This document shows, piece by piece, positions 1 through 10,871 of a stretch of DNA of 64,000 bases. The DNA is from Calycina herbarum. Its lineage: Eukaryota; Ascomycota; Leotiomycetes; Helotiales; Pezizellaceae. The notes under the pieces are model-generated. The model saw only the letters and a program-made list of their open reading frames with translations, made no database searches and was not told where the DNA came from. A program made the position numbers and the translations under genes. The DNA is taken from positions 248,001 through 312,000 of the forward strand of contig LLEY01000044.1 of assembly GCA_001414485.1 (NCBI GenBank), read 5' to 3'. Position 1 is the first letter of the stretch; the number at the start of each line of letters is the position of its first letter.

Positions 1-2
1 AA

Positions 3-1295
3 TGGATTTCCTCACTGCCAGAAGCATGTCAATATTCAACTACGAGACCTCTAACTCATAGCGCGCAAACACTATTCCTTCAACGATCACTTCTTCACAT
101 GATCTATTGCACGACTCTTTCCGCACTTCATCGTCCACAAGTACTTCCTGCCGAGGCTCCGAAACAACCTCATTCTGACACGACGTCACGGGAACTCCAG
201 GATATTTCACGGAAAAGTGTACGTGAGGCTTCGGGAGAAATTACGAAAATATGTCGAAATCTGCACACGTTGAATCTTGATAGGTTTCTTCCTACTACTG
301 GCGTTACTGTTCTTTTACCTGCCATCATTATCCATCTTCTTGATATCAAATCCTGTAATGATGAAGCACGACAGGCTGCTATGGATGGATTTTGTCTTTG
401 CATGCGAGTTCTGGAACGCTTGAGAGATAATTATGCCAGTGCCGATTTCGCTACACAATTCTTGGAAGCAGCGATGAGAAAAGCAGATATCGGAATCGGT
501 TTCACGTCAGAACTTGAAAAGAGGATGGCACAGGAGAGATCTCGGGAAGTACTCAGAAGAAGTAACACTCAACATGCTGCAGCTATGGCTCTCCGAAATG
601 GAGCAAACACAAATGGGAATTCGAACCGCGTGAACGGTATGGCTCGAGAAAGCCCACCTACAAGGAGCTTATCGCAAAATGGCGCACATGGTGGTTCACC
701 AATGTCAACAAGCTCGAATTTTGGAACGCCAGGTCGCGAAACAAGAGCTCAAGTCCATGGATCGATATCCTCTGACTTCGCCGTATCTCCTGGAAACATG
801 CAGCATGAAAATGGATATCAACCTTCGCCGCCTATGTCCATGAATGGAAGTCATCACTTCCCTTCTGCCACCACGAATGGAACAAGCAGAATGAACCACC
901 AGGGATCGGGCTTTGAGTTCCCACACGCCACGAATTTCGGCATGCAGCAGGATGTTGATCTAAACGACTTTCTCAACTTTGAAAACTCGGGTGTTGATGG
1001 AGGTATGGAGGGATTCGGGGGTCTAGAAGGACTTGGTGGGTTGGAAGGGATGGAGGGTTTGAGTGGGTTGGGTAGTTGGGATGGGAGTTTACCGCAACAT
1101 GGGGAGTTTGATATGGGGAATGGCCATGGATGGGTTGGGAATGGAGCTTCTTCTTGGGCGAGGAATGAGATGGGTGGGAATGGGACGCATCATGAGAATG
1201 AGGGAGTTGTGGAGACGGTGGATGTTGGGGGGGAGGGGGCGACGTTTTACACTACGCCTCCGGGGGGGATGGAGGAGGTTATGGTTGAGGGGTGA
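3..1295 (+). CDS. FarA/CTF1-like Zn2Cys6 transcription factor, 3' part (5' end outside window)
   Basis: The reading frame is already open at the left edge and runs 430 codons to a TGA, so this is the C-terminal part of a longer protein whose Zn2Cys6 DNA-binding domain lies upstream of the window. The start of the visible part resembles the end of the fungal-specific transcription factor domain of the FarA/FarB/CTF1 family: IYCTTLSALHRPQVLP, then TTGVTVLLPAIIIHLLD and YASADFATQFLEAA. Members of that family activate fatty-acid catabolism or cutinase genes in the nucleus. After about residue 170 the protein becomes low-complexity, Asn/Ser-rich and then Gly/Met-rich with repeated GLEG/GMEG units. 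This is probably a flexible activation tail. I am fairly sure of the family; I cannot say which paralog (FarA or FarB) it is. Confidence 0.72.
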   Translation, partial: WISSLPEACQYSTTRPLTHSAQTLFLQRSLLHMIYCTTLSALHRPQVLPAEAPKQPHSDTTSRELQDISRKSVREASGEITKICRNLHTLNLDRFLPTTGVTVLLPAIIIHLLDIKSCNDEARQAAMDGFCLCMRVLERLRDNYASADFATQFLEAAMRKADIGIGFTSELEKRMAQERSREVLRRSNTQHAAAMALRNGANTNGNSNRVNGMARESPPTRSLSQNGAHGGSPMSTSSNFGTPGRETRAQVHGSISSDFAVSPGNMQHENGYQPSPPMSMNGSHHFPSATTNGTSRMNHQGSGFEFPHATNFGMQQDVDLNDFLNFENSGVDGGMEGFGGLEGLGGLEGMEGLSGLGSWDGSLPQHGEFDMGNGHGWVGNGASSWARNEMGGNGTHHENEGVVETVDVGGEGATFYTTPPGGMEEVMVEG

Positions 1296-3472
1296 AGGGG
1301 TGGTTTGGTAGATTGTATATTTTGGCGGGGCTTTTTACTTTTTAGATTGGTTTTCTGCTGGCTACAGCTTTTTGGGGGCGTTCCGTGGGATGAGATGGGA
1401 TGGAGTGGGATTGGAGGATATGGACAATGGGATTGTGGGAAATGGGAAATGAGAAAAGTGACATGGGATGGAGCGCGTTTTGATACCACGTTCGCTTATA
1501 TTTTTCAGTAGAGATTGGGAGGGAGAGAGATAGGAATGAAAATTGAAGTCAAGTAAAGATTACCATGTTGTGTATTTGTGTTTTGGGTAGTGGTGATGTA
1601 ATAATTCGGTTGCCTCTCTTTCTCTCCAGTATGGAAATTTTTCAGGAGAGGAGTAGATAGTTGAAGAGTTTTAGGTTATATAGACTGTACCACGTTAGCT
1701 TTTGGTAACACAACCCGCAAGGTGTATGATCTCAACGGAAGTTCCTAGAAGCTGGCTTATCATTAACATCCTCCGCATCTACCTCTTATTGTTTCCCTTT
1801 TGTTTTTTACAATTATTTCTACGTTGTTATTTAAAGGTGCAGGTTTCGTGGTGGTCGCTGTTTGAAGGGGTGTGATGTGCAATGGAATAAGCAGGTTAGT
1901 CCCAGAGGGGGAAGGGGGAATAGAGGGGTAAGTGGCTGTGTGGGTGTGGCTGACATCTCAATAGACTCAACGTGTTGGAGTGGTTATTTGTCGTCGGTAT
2001 CACTCAAGGGGTTCAAAAAAAGACGTGCACTCAAAGTGGATGCTTTTGGGCCAGAAACAGCCTTTTAGATAACTCTCGGCTTGTGCACGTACTCCAACTC
2101 GGTCGATGCCCTTCCTTGGAACCCCCTTTCTAAGCATCTGAGCCTCAAATTCCACTGTTGTTATACCCACTTTGAGCACACCTTTGTTTAGAACCTCTCG
2201 AGTGTGGAAGGAATGGTCGCTCTTCAAATTGTGAGCATGATCAAAGATTTATTAGCGATATTCATTTTCAAGGCTAGCACTAGTAGCCACGGCGGCTTAC
2301 GATGAGGCAATTTGTGAGAAAACTTCTAGTGCTACTGCTTTGTCAAAGCTTTTCACTTGGAGTATTTTGTGGATAATTAGGTGTAGAGGCTGTTACTCAT
2401 CATCTCATACTTGTTTGAAGTATTCTAGGAGTGTTATACTTGGATTACAATCCGGAAAGAGATGCTTAAATGCCTTGCTAAGAAAAAGCATGTTTTTATA
2501 AGATAATAGGAATTATATGATTTTCGGAACTTCTCTATTGATAAGCTCTAGTATTGAAGTTTGAAGGAATAGAAGGACCTCAGTCTGGTTTCGTAGTTAC
2601 TAGCTAAATCTCTAGGCAATTATCATTTAGAAGGTTTGTTCTTTACATACGTTTATATATTTATTGATCACGGAACCTTGAATTACTGTTTCTTCAAGTG
2701 TATTTGTTTTAGTCACGCTTCGTAAATTTCTATCTTTTTCTACATATTATATATATATAAATAAGATTAAACTTTCTTTCAGTTTTCCCCTGACTATAAT
2801 ACCAAAGTAATTCTGATAGAGCATATACCCAGGGTTTATAGACAGATATTCTAGAATTTCTTTAAAAACTCCTTTTTAACTACCTTATTATACGACTGTT
2901 ATCAATTATTGGAATGAAACTGGTCTTATTCTTCCAAAAAAAATAAAATCTCTGTTGATGCTTTGAGCAGCGTGAGAAATGAGTAGTGTAGTGTAGAGTA
3001 GTGACTGCTACTCTACTCTACTTACTACTACTCGAGTACTACTCGAGTACTACTCAAGCTGTACGGACTGGTCTGATAAAGCTACGTTATATTATCCGGT
3101 CTATCGGCGTACTTTGGCAGAGAGTTTTTATAATTCCTCTATAGAGAAAAAGAGAATAAGAAATAAGCTAAACTAATTAGTTTCTGAGTCTTTCTTACTA
3201 CTTAATAATAGTATTTTAGTATATTTACTCTATATTACTTCTATTTATAGACTACTCGAGTAGTACTCGAGTAGTCAAGAGTAACTACTCTACTCTACTC
3301 ATCTAACTCGCTACTCATACTCTACTCTACTACTCAAGAGTACTACTCGAGCAGTATTGAGTACTAAAGTAGTTTGTGTTCACGCTGGCTTTGAGTTACC
3401 AGAACTGCTTTTTGAAATTCTCGGTCATGTATGTAGGTTACGACATGATAGAATCACATCCTAAAAGCAGGT
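1296..3472. other. AT-rich intergenic DNA, no gene recognised
   Basis: After the 3' flank of the regulator gene the sequence becomes steadily more AT-rich (about 2230 onward). It has no coding frame of note. It contains the CTCGAG-type satellite and ends at the target-site duplication of the Harbinger-like element. The short ORFs here look accidental. A further 400 bases without a gene lie between that element and the next gene. Confidence 0.6.
2985..3375. repeat. Paired tracts of ACTCGAGTAGT/CTACT-type satellite in inverted arrangement
   Basis: Two tracts, about 2985-3055 and 3250-3375, are built from CTACT/AGTAG and the palindrome ACTCGAGT. They flank about 190 bases of ordinary AT-rich DNA. 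The left tract ends with repeated CTCGAGTACTA units; the right tract opens with their reverse complement. The arrangement could be a foldback element or simple-repeat expansion. No open frame is present. Confidence 0.6.
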
Positions 3473-3475
3473 TAA

Positions 3476-3922
3476 GGGCCTGTTTGGCACGGATATAATT
3501 TATTATAGATATATGTGATTTGTGCACGAGTACAGAGTCAAATGGTCTTCGCATATTTCCAATTTTATTACAAATCTTCTATGGTTACTATTTGGCTTAT
3601 CATACACATATCAATACATATATCAGTAGAAAGCTATAGAAGTAAGGTAATACTAGTACTAATTCCAGTGAAGCTTCAAGAATATATACATACATATAAA
3701 ATTTGAAGGTATGAAGGCGGAAATATTATATTATTGAATTTTAGTAGTGCACATCTTAATGCACAAATTATAAGGAAGTACGAGCAAAAGTAAGTACTAT
3801 AATATATACTAGCCAAACATTAGTGCACATCATGATGTACATGCATATATTATATATTACCTCATTATTTTTGGTGGTGCACATATTAAAAAAGAACTAA
3901 TATGTGCGAGCCAAACGGGCCC
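3476..3922. mobile_element. PIF/Harbinger (Tourist)-like MITE, 447 bp, with TAA target-site duplication
   Basis: The left end reads GGGCCTGTTTGGCACG and the reverse complement of the right end reads GGGCCCGTTTGGCTCG, so 14 of 16 bases match. Both ends are directly flanked by TAA (3473-3475 and 3923-3925). A GGGCCTGTTTGG-type terminus with a TAA/TTA duplication is the usual signature of PIF/Harbinger elements and their Tourist MITEs. The interior is AT-rich, has no transposase and repeats GTGCACAT-type words several times. It must have been mobilised in trans. Confidence 0.78.
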
Positions 3923-4330
3923 TAAGTTGCCTTTCTTGTTTTTCTTCTACTAATGCCATTTACTAATGCCATTTACAAAAATTCAAACCCCCTACCTGTG
4001 GTGAAGGTAGGGTTGATGTAAATAAAGCTTGGTCTTGCCATCTTGACAAAATCTAAGTGAACCAGCTCTTATTAGCTGTAGGATTTCAAGTGAAGGGGCT
4101 TATGCTGCTTTTCTTTTGTAAACAACTATAATAAATGTGGTCCCATGAGATATGAAATTATTTAAGAAGTGCAACAGGCTCCTGGAAACCAAATTTCAAA
4201 TTCAAACCATACTGTGCAACAGACACTTGAAGGTACATCAACTACCCCTTTTACTTATCACATACGCAAACCTTTATCACGAATCACACATCTTCACAAA
4301 ACTTGTTTTCTCGTCCAAACGAAAGAAGAC

Positions 4331-6123
4331 ATGGATTCCACGGAATCTCCTGGAGTCCTGCCCACTACATATACTCTTGTGTCGTGGCTGTCGTGGTCTG
4401 GGGAACCTCCTATGCCAGAAGAAACACCTATCCTAGAAGAGGTATCTGAAACAATATACCCACCAGTAACAGAGGAACCACCTCACTCCGAGTGTTTATT
4501 CTTAGGTCGCATTCCTAGAGGTAGACATACTCCTCGCTTACATCACGTAAAATGCTAATAGCTTTAGAAATCCGAGATATGATTCTACGCTTGCTCCTAT
4601 TGCGCCCCATTGGCATTGTGCCATTTGTACCAAAATATTATGGAATTGACGGCCCAAGACCTAATTTGAGATATGAAGAAAACCAACGGCGGGGTTTACG
4701 ATATGCCTTCGATGACCGATATGCCTTCGATGGCCCAATGGATTTACCATGATACTACTACTGCCCTACCATCAGTCGAACAACTCAAATCACCTGGACG
4801 ACCGGACCTGACACTCAACAACTTGGTCTGATCAATAAATTCGGCTTCACCTTCCCTGAGACCGGACAAGGACTTGTCCTTCCTGATACAGTCGACCAAG
4901 AAACTGGAGAAAAAATCCAGCACTACCCTCACCACCGGCAAGATGGAAGCATACAAATTGTTCATCAAAGACACAGGACAATACTTCCTTTTGCTGGACT
5001 TGCGATACTTCGAACTTGCCAGCGCTTGAACATTGAAGCATCAGAGATCTTATACGGAGAGAACCTCTTCGTGTTCGACAGTCTTCGTTGCTGGAGGTAT
5101 AGAGTTCCAGCTTTCAAACATTCCGATGACCTCTCCCACCTCTCATTGCAGATCCCCGGAATTTCCCGCCATGGGCACACAATCTCGGGAAACCAGACCT
5201 CTATGACCATTCAGCGAATATTTAATCCTTCCTATTTCTTCCCGAGGGATTTCCGTGAGTCATGCAAAATTGTCCGCTGGGACCCGCTTTTTCATTTCTT
5301 CAACAGGATTGGAATTAAGAATGCCTCTCGCTTAACGCGAATAAAGCTCGAGGGCGAGTTTCAAAGCTATATGCCAGAACCAGACATGGAAGATTACCTA
5401 CAAGACTCGAAATATTTGGATTTTCCCGACTTCTTACGATGTTACATCACGATAATCAACGGCATTGGATGCAACATCAGAAGCTTGACACTCCATGCAA
5501 GCAATCTTGACAGCGAAATTCTTCGGGATGAGGATAGTATGCGTAGGCAAGACAGAATTAATGAGGCCGTGAAGATGCTAGTGGAAAGGCTTCCCACTCT
5601 TAACAACCTCCAACTCGGCCAATACCGTTTCGACGAGCGGCCGCATGAAGTTGACCAGTGGGGCGAGTCAATCAAATGGACATCTGTCATCAAAGAACGC
5701 GCCTTTCCCCAGGAAAGCAAACAAGACCCCACCACAGCCATTCTTAACATTGAAAAAGGTGTGAATAAGTTCTTTGGTGAAACCAGAGAGTTCTTTTCTC
5801 ACCTTCCATATAAAGCGGAGGCATGGGAGAACTATCAGTACTATGAATCTTCATATAACTGTAGATGGGACGCAAGGAATGACAAGAAGGAACTGAAAGC
5901 ATTTGCTGGTCATCCAATTTGGCTGGGTCCTGAGCTTGGAAACAAGCCCTTCAAGTGGATGGGTCGCCAATACCCTCGTTATAGATGGTCACGATCCGCT
6001 GGTTTTTCGCTTGGCTTGAAATCGTGGGAGAAGAGCCCTGACTCTGATGACGACTGTGGCTATTCAGATAGAGACGCCGGAGACGATGGGCATGAAAGTT
6101 ATGGATTTGAACCGATTCTCTAA
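4331..6123 (+). pseudogene. F-box-like/DUF7730-like family protein, copy 1 of 4, interrupted by an in-frame TGA
   Basis: Exon 1 (4331-4520) joins exon 2 (4568 on) across a 47-nt intron whose position is shared with the other copies. The join creates the family motif IPREIRDM, typical of fungal LPxEIR-type F-box-like/DUF7730 proteins of unknown function. Exon 2 carries GIVPFVP, ILRTCQRLNIEASEILYG, ENLFVF, IPGISRHGHTIS and LTRIKLEG. A TGA at 4750-4752 lies in frame exactly where copy 2 has a proline codon, and the frame then continues to TAA at 6121-6123. A tandem RYAFDD/RYAFDG duplication lies just before the stop. I tested an intron bridging the TGA, but the phase did not fit. If translation really stops at the TGA, only the first 124 residues are made. 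Confidence 0.6.
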
Positions 6124-7705
6124 ACCAAATTCGGGACCAATATCACTGGAAAAACCCAAGCTCTGGAGGGAGACGATCCTGATCATGCTACTTCTGACGC
6201 AGAGCTTGAGGTACAAGAGATCCATCGCCTGCATCTGCTCCAGAAGAGGAACACTGAGAGTTAAGAATAGGGCTGGGAGGGCTTTCTTTGGCTGGAGCTC
6301 ATTCTTACAATACAGATAGTTCCTAGTAATATTTTTCGAATCGCCAGCTCTTTTGCAATAAAATTCATATCCCATGACCAACTTATGAACCCTCTACAGC
6401 TCTTCATGAGAAACTTCATATTACTCGAAAGTTGTTTCAACAGTCTTCTTTCAACCAGCCTTTTGTAATCCTCGCCTAAAGCAGAATATATTTGTTATTT
6501 CGTACAGTGGGGGTTCGCAGATATTCGTACGGCCCCCTTTTTACACCAAAAGTCATCTTAAAAAAGACGTTTTATATATTTATCTTTATATGTAAGTGAT
6601 ATCTAAGATTGAGAACTAAGATTATTTCGAGTATTCAAATAGTAGTCTTCAAAGACAAATACACTAAATATGTACTAGGTCTTAAGCTATAATAGTACAA
6701 AAGGAGGAAGAGTCGGGAAAACACAGGATTACGCTAAAATCGGGTGAAATTTAGTAACTTTCTAGACACCTCTTACTATAACCTAAATAAAGCAGGATCG
6801 GCTTAGCTTAGAAGAAAAACTAAGAGTATAAAGTAAAGATATCCTACTCTTCTAAAGATAAGTAAAAACTTTCAAGAAATAATTAGGGTTTATTTTATAA
6901 TAGTGTTTTAAACAAGGTGAATTTCAGTGATTTTAGGTGTAAAAAAGAGAGCGTACGAATATCTGCGAAACCCCCCCCCGCTGTAGTATGAAAAGTTGTG
7001 GCTGCTAATTTTCACTAAAAGTGGGTAAGAAGAAAGGATAGAGCCATCACACCTATCCTACTGGGTCTGCAGCCACTTTACAGTCCTATGAGTAGATTTT
7101 AAGCCAGATTTTAGTTGTTTGTGTTTACTTCACAAATTAAGAGTAAAGGTTTTCAAAGAGCTACCTTTTGCACTAACATGAATTCTTACACCTCTGATGT
7201 GCGTCAAAGAACCCTTTACAATGGGCTAGCAATTTATCAAAGGCTTTTAAACTTTATCATGTCAAATTTGTATATAAAGATAACTTAGCTCATTCCCGAA
7301 CTATTTCGTAATTTCTCATTTAGACACCTTTTCATTCAAGTGTTGAAGGTTTATTGTCTAGTAATGTGCTGTAGAAAGGTTTGGTGACTTAAATGTTTCT
7401 AAATTCACTCTTAGTCGGTGTAAACAAAGACAGTATGTACATTTCTTCCCCACAAAGTTTTAGTAAGGTGCTTGATGTTATCATGCTTTTTTCAGTTGTT
7501 TAAAAAAATGTGAGTATATTAAAACGCACAGAGGTTCCTCCACCCAGAAACTTAATTACTTCTCAACAACATACCTTTGAAACAACACTTCATCCCTATA
7601 CCTCTCCCTGCGTTCGTACTACCGTGTGTATATCATATCACAAAGCACCTCCAAGCTCTTTAGCGAACCTTCTACCACACAGTTCATAGTGAAACAAATC
7701 ACCAC
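6124..7705. other. Intergenic between copies 1 and 2, no gene recognised
   Basis: The first 47 codons after the TAA of copy 1 stay open in the same frame (to TAA 6262-6264), as if a longer tail had been lost. The rest is AT-rich, contains the mariner-like MITE at 6505-6983 and shows no other structure that I can support. Confidence 0.5.
6505..6983. mobile_element. Tc1/mariner (pogo/Fot1-type) MITE, about 479 bp, TA target-site duplication
   Basis: Terminal inverted repeats of about 47 bp start CAGTGGGGGTTCGCAG at the left and, reverse-complemented, CAGCGGGGGGGGGTTTCGCAG at the right. Both then continue ATATTCGTACG and end with a T-run and ACACC. Each end is flanked by TA (6503-6504 and 6984-6985). 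TA duplication plus a CAG-starting terminus is the Tc1/mariner signature, and fungal pogo/Fot1 elements share it. The interior has no transposase. Confidence 0.8.
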
Positions 7706-9506
7706 ATGGACACCCAAGATTCAGGTCCCACCCAGGATCTAGATTTATCCCAGGATTCGCAAGGGGCCCCAACATGGTGTGACTCCCACTCAGTTGGCTG
7801 GAGCCAAAAGTGCATATGGCCGGAGCCACACATAAAAACTTGTTTTCTCTTGGAACGCCTTCCTCGAGGTAAGCTTACTTCTCAGGACTCTTCTTCCCTA
7901 TTCTGACTTTCAAATAGAAATTAGAGACAAAACCCTCCGCCTCTTGTTATATCGATCTACAGGCATCGTGCCATTCGTTCCCGACTACTGTCAGTGGGGA
8001 GGTCCAATACCCTGGGAGACATACACACGCAAACACTGGACTGGCGTAGGAGGCTACTCCTTCGACGATCAATGCCAAAATCCACCCTCACGTGGCCACT
8101 GCCGGAACTGTCAAGTCCTCGAGGTAACCTGGACGACCAGTCCCTCTCTCACACAACGCGATCTCGCCACCCGAGGACAGCCTCAGCTTGTTGAAAGCAT
8201 TGATCCCTTTACAGGCGAGGTTTCCAATTCTCGAAAATTCGTATTCCCCGACACAACGGATGCAGAAACAGGCGACCGAATCCAACACTACTTGCATCGC
8301 CGACATGATGGGAGCCTGGAAGTTGTTCACCGAAAACATATTACCGTGCTTCCAATTACTGATCTCGGAATTTTGAGAACTTGCAAAAAGATACACACGG
8401 AGGGTTGCGAAATACTCTACGGTGCGAATCTCTTTGTATTCAATAATGTGCGACGATGGAGTGAGAAGGGTTATCGTCAGTTTCGCTTAGATGACGACCT
8501 TGCCACCATTGCAACCTATCTTCCAGGAATCTCAAGAGATCCTGATTTGATCTCAAAGAATGAAGTTTCCGTCGCTCTTCGAGAACTCTTCTCCCCGACC
8601 AAGAACCGCTACTATGATTCAGGAGAGGCTCTTGTTCATTGTAGGTAATGGGGACACCGTTCTCCCACTTTCTTTCTCTTGAATCACTCCTAAATCATTC
8701 CTAAACCCCAGCATTTATCCTATGCCGTATCCCAAGACATCTTTTAATAGGCAATACTGACTCCCCCATCTCTAGGGGACTCTCTGCTGAACTTTATCAG
8801 AAGGATAGGGGTTAGAAATGCTTCCATGTTGACCAGAATCAAACTTGAAGGGGTGTTTCAAGTTTATCACGACCATAGTCCCTCTAATCTTGACTTTTCA
8901 GATATGCTACGGTGCTATCTCACAGTCTTGAACTGTGTTGGATGTAACATCAACACCCTCACGTTACATACACGGGATGCGATATCGGAAGATAGAGGTG
9001 CTGCTGAAAGAGTCGAGGAATCAGTGGCCATGCTCGTTGATGGTCTTCCTACATTGATCAAGCTACAACTTGGACCGTATCGATTTAACTTCCGTCCCAG
9101 ACAAATTGACGATTGGGGAAACACAGTGAGATGGTCGAAGAAAGTCAGTAGGAGAGAAACTGACAACCAGCCGACCAATGGACCATCAGCCGAAAGCAGA
9201 TGGAATGATATTGAAAAAGAAGCTCAAGAGTACTTTGGCATGATCATAGGTGGATTTCAAGCGCTTCCATTCGGACAAAGTACCGGTGCTGTGGGGGAGT
9301 ACGGATCTTCCTACAAACCAAGACAGGGCGCTAGAGGGGATCGTGAATACTATGGTCTTTATGAATCCAACCGAGCTTTGATCTATCTGGGTGCTTCTAA
9401 GGGAGAGAAGCTCTTTAAGTGGATGGGAACGCAATATAGCGGCTATAAGTGGTCATATCCCCACGCATGCGATGAACGCTCGGGTCTGGCATGGACTCAA
9501 GAGTAG
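7706..9506 (+). CDS. F-box-like/DUF7730-like family protein, copy 2 of 4 (the only copy reading through)
   Basis: Three exons, 7706-7868, 7918-8640 and 8776-9506, give 538 residues in a consistent phase. Intron 1 (49 nt) splits the LPREIRD motif as in the sister copies. Intron 2 (135 nt) falls inside the HWDSLL segment, where copy 1 has the continuous VRWDPLF, so this intron was gained or lost between copies. Conserved pieces are ERLPREIRDKTLRLLL, GIVPFVPDY, ILRTCKKIHTEGCEILYG, NLFVF and ASMLTRIKLEG. The family is fungal, often in F-box-like contexts, and has no assigned biochemistry. The frame ends with TAG, after which 117 more acidic codons remain open, so the ancestral protein was probably longer. 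Confidence 0.65.
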
Positions 9507-9860
9507 TGGGATTCTATTGCTAATCGGGAACTATATGAATCTGCTTTCGAAAACGGCCTTTACGAAAACGATGATGATGATGGGGATTATGACAGGGACA
9601 GCGATGAGTATGATGATGATTACGACTACGATGATTATGATTACGACGACGACGACTACGAGCAACAAGAAGATGAGGAGTACAGAAACGTAAGTGAGGA
9701 CGAAGAGGCAGAGAGCCGCGAGATGGAAGAGACGGAGAGTTTGATAGACGGAAGCCAAGAACATGTTGCTGAAGATGAAGCAAAAGATGACGAGAGCGAG
9801 AACGAGGAGGAAGCACGGGAGGGAGAAATGGGGGAAGAAGAGGATGCTGAAGTGGAATGA
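9507..9860 (+). other. In-frame acidic extension after the stop of copy 2
   Basis: Directly after TAG (9504-9506) the same frame stays open for 117 codons to a TGA. It encodes runs of Asp/Tyr (YDDDYDYDDYDYDDDDY) and then Glu-rich sequence. Such length and composition in frame suggests a former C-terminal tail cut off by a CAG-to-TAG change, or rarely read through. The opposite strand reads as Ile/Val/His-rich ORFs, which are shadows of the GAT/GAC repeats. Confidence 0.5.
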
Positions 9861-10871
9861 GGGATTACCTATTGCGCATATTATTAACTTGGGCGGGAAG
9901 GTAAATATCGGAGAGGAAGTACTTTTCCAGGACTTATGGTGTTAACCTTTCAAAAACTGATGGTACCATTCAGAGGACTGGTTTCTAGGGGAATCTATAG
10001 TTAGCCATAGAGTAGTCGATTCTAAAGAAATAATTCTTCAAATCTGCAGAGAGAACCTGTGAGCAAATTTCTTGAAAGGGCACGACACAAAAACATATAA
10101 AATGCAAGATCCGGCAATTGAAGACTTGGGGCTCTCTTAGTATTCATTTTTTTCTCCATTGGTATATATGCCATCGCTTTTCTCGAATGAATATCAAACA
10201 ATTTCTTCCGTTATGTTCCAAGAAACAAATACACCCAACTTAAGAAGCTGCGTATCCGTGTAGTTTACGAAGATGTCCAATGAATTGGATGCTGCGCCAG
10301 TAGAACTGAAAAAAAGGTATTGAAAGTGAACTCCATGTGGTAGTTTCTTGCAATTTTGTATCGCTTCTTTTCATGGGACTCGCCGCGTTGGTCCCACCTC
10401 GCTTAAATAAACGCGTTGAAGAAATCAATAAAAAATACCAAAACTGAAGCTGGCGACCCGAAGATCGCAAGCCTTATCAGAAAACTCTGCGAGGTCCCAA
10501 TTATATGGACGTCTATCTCGAAAGAAGGCCCCTATTGTCAGCAGCAAGGCCTAGGGGACCGGAGTTTTTTGTTACGTTGAGTGGGAAATCTTGTTTATAC
10601 GCACATCCGAACCACGCCTGTGGTGCCCACCGCGAAACCAGTCAACTAGCAGAGCTTGTTGAAAGATGCAAGAAAACCTCTTATTTGTATAAAAGTATTG
10701 TTTTCGATATGTGGGTCCGTGGGGGTGCTACTCGTGGATATTTAGCCTTGCTCCCGCCGCCTCAATTTCTCTTCCTAACCTGTCGCGACACGCGTGAACT
10801 AACGTATCTACCAACAACCAAACAACGAGACTCGTTACCACATCGTGGAGCGCATCAGCAGGGAGTCCAAT
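9861..10871. other. Intergenic between copies 2 and 3
   Basis: No gene is recognised. A 138-codon frame starting at 10505 overlaps exon 1 of copy 3 in another frame and has no family features. A TATAAAA-like word lies near 10690. Confidence 0.4.

Noticed and set aside
2985..3375. CRISPR-like alternation of repeats
   Set aside because: Repeats are irregular, adjoining and palindromic with no spacers of constant size, and the DNA is fungal.
4694..4774. Intron that would remove the TGA of copy 1
   Set aside because: Candidate GTTTAC..CATCAG leaves the frames out of phase, so the stop is taken as real.
9531..9764. Minus-strand ORF of Ile/Val runs (membrane-like)
   Set aside because: It is the reverse reading of the GAT/GAC acidic repeat tail. 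Composition is forced by the repeat.
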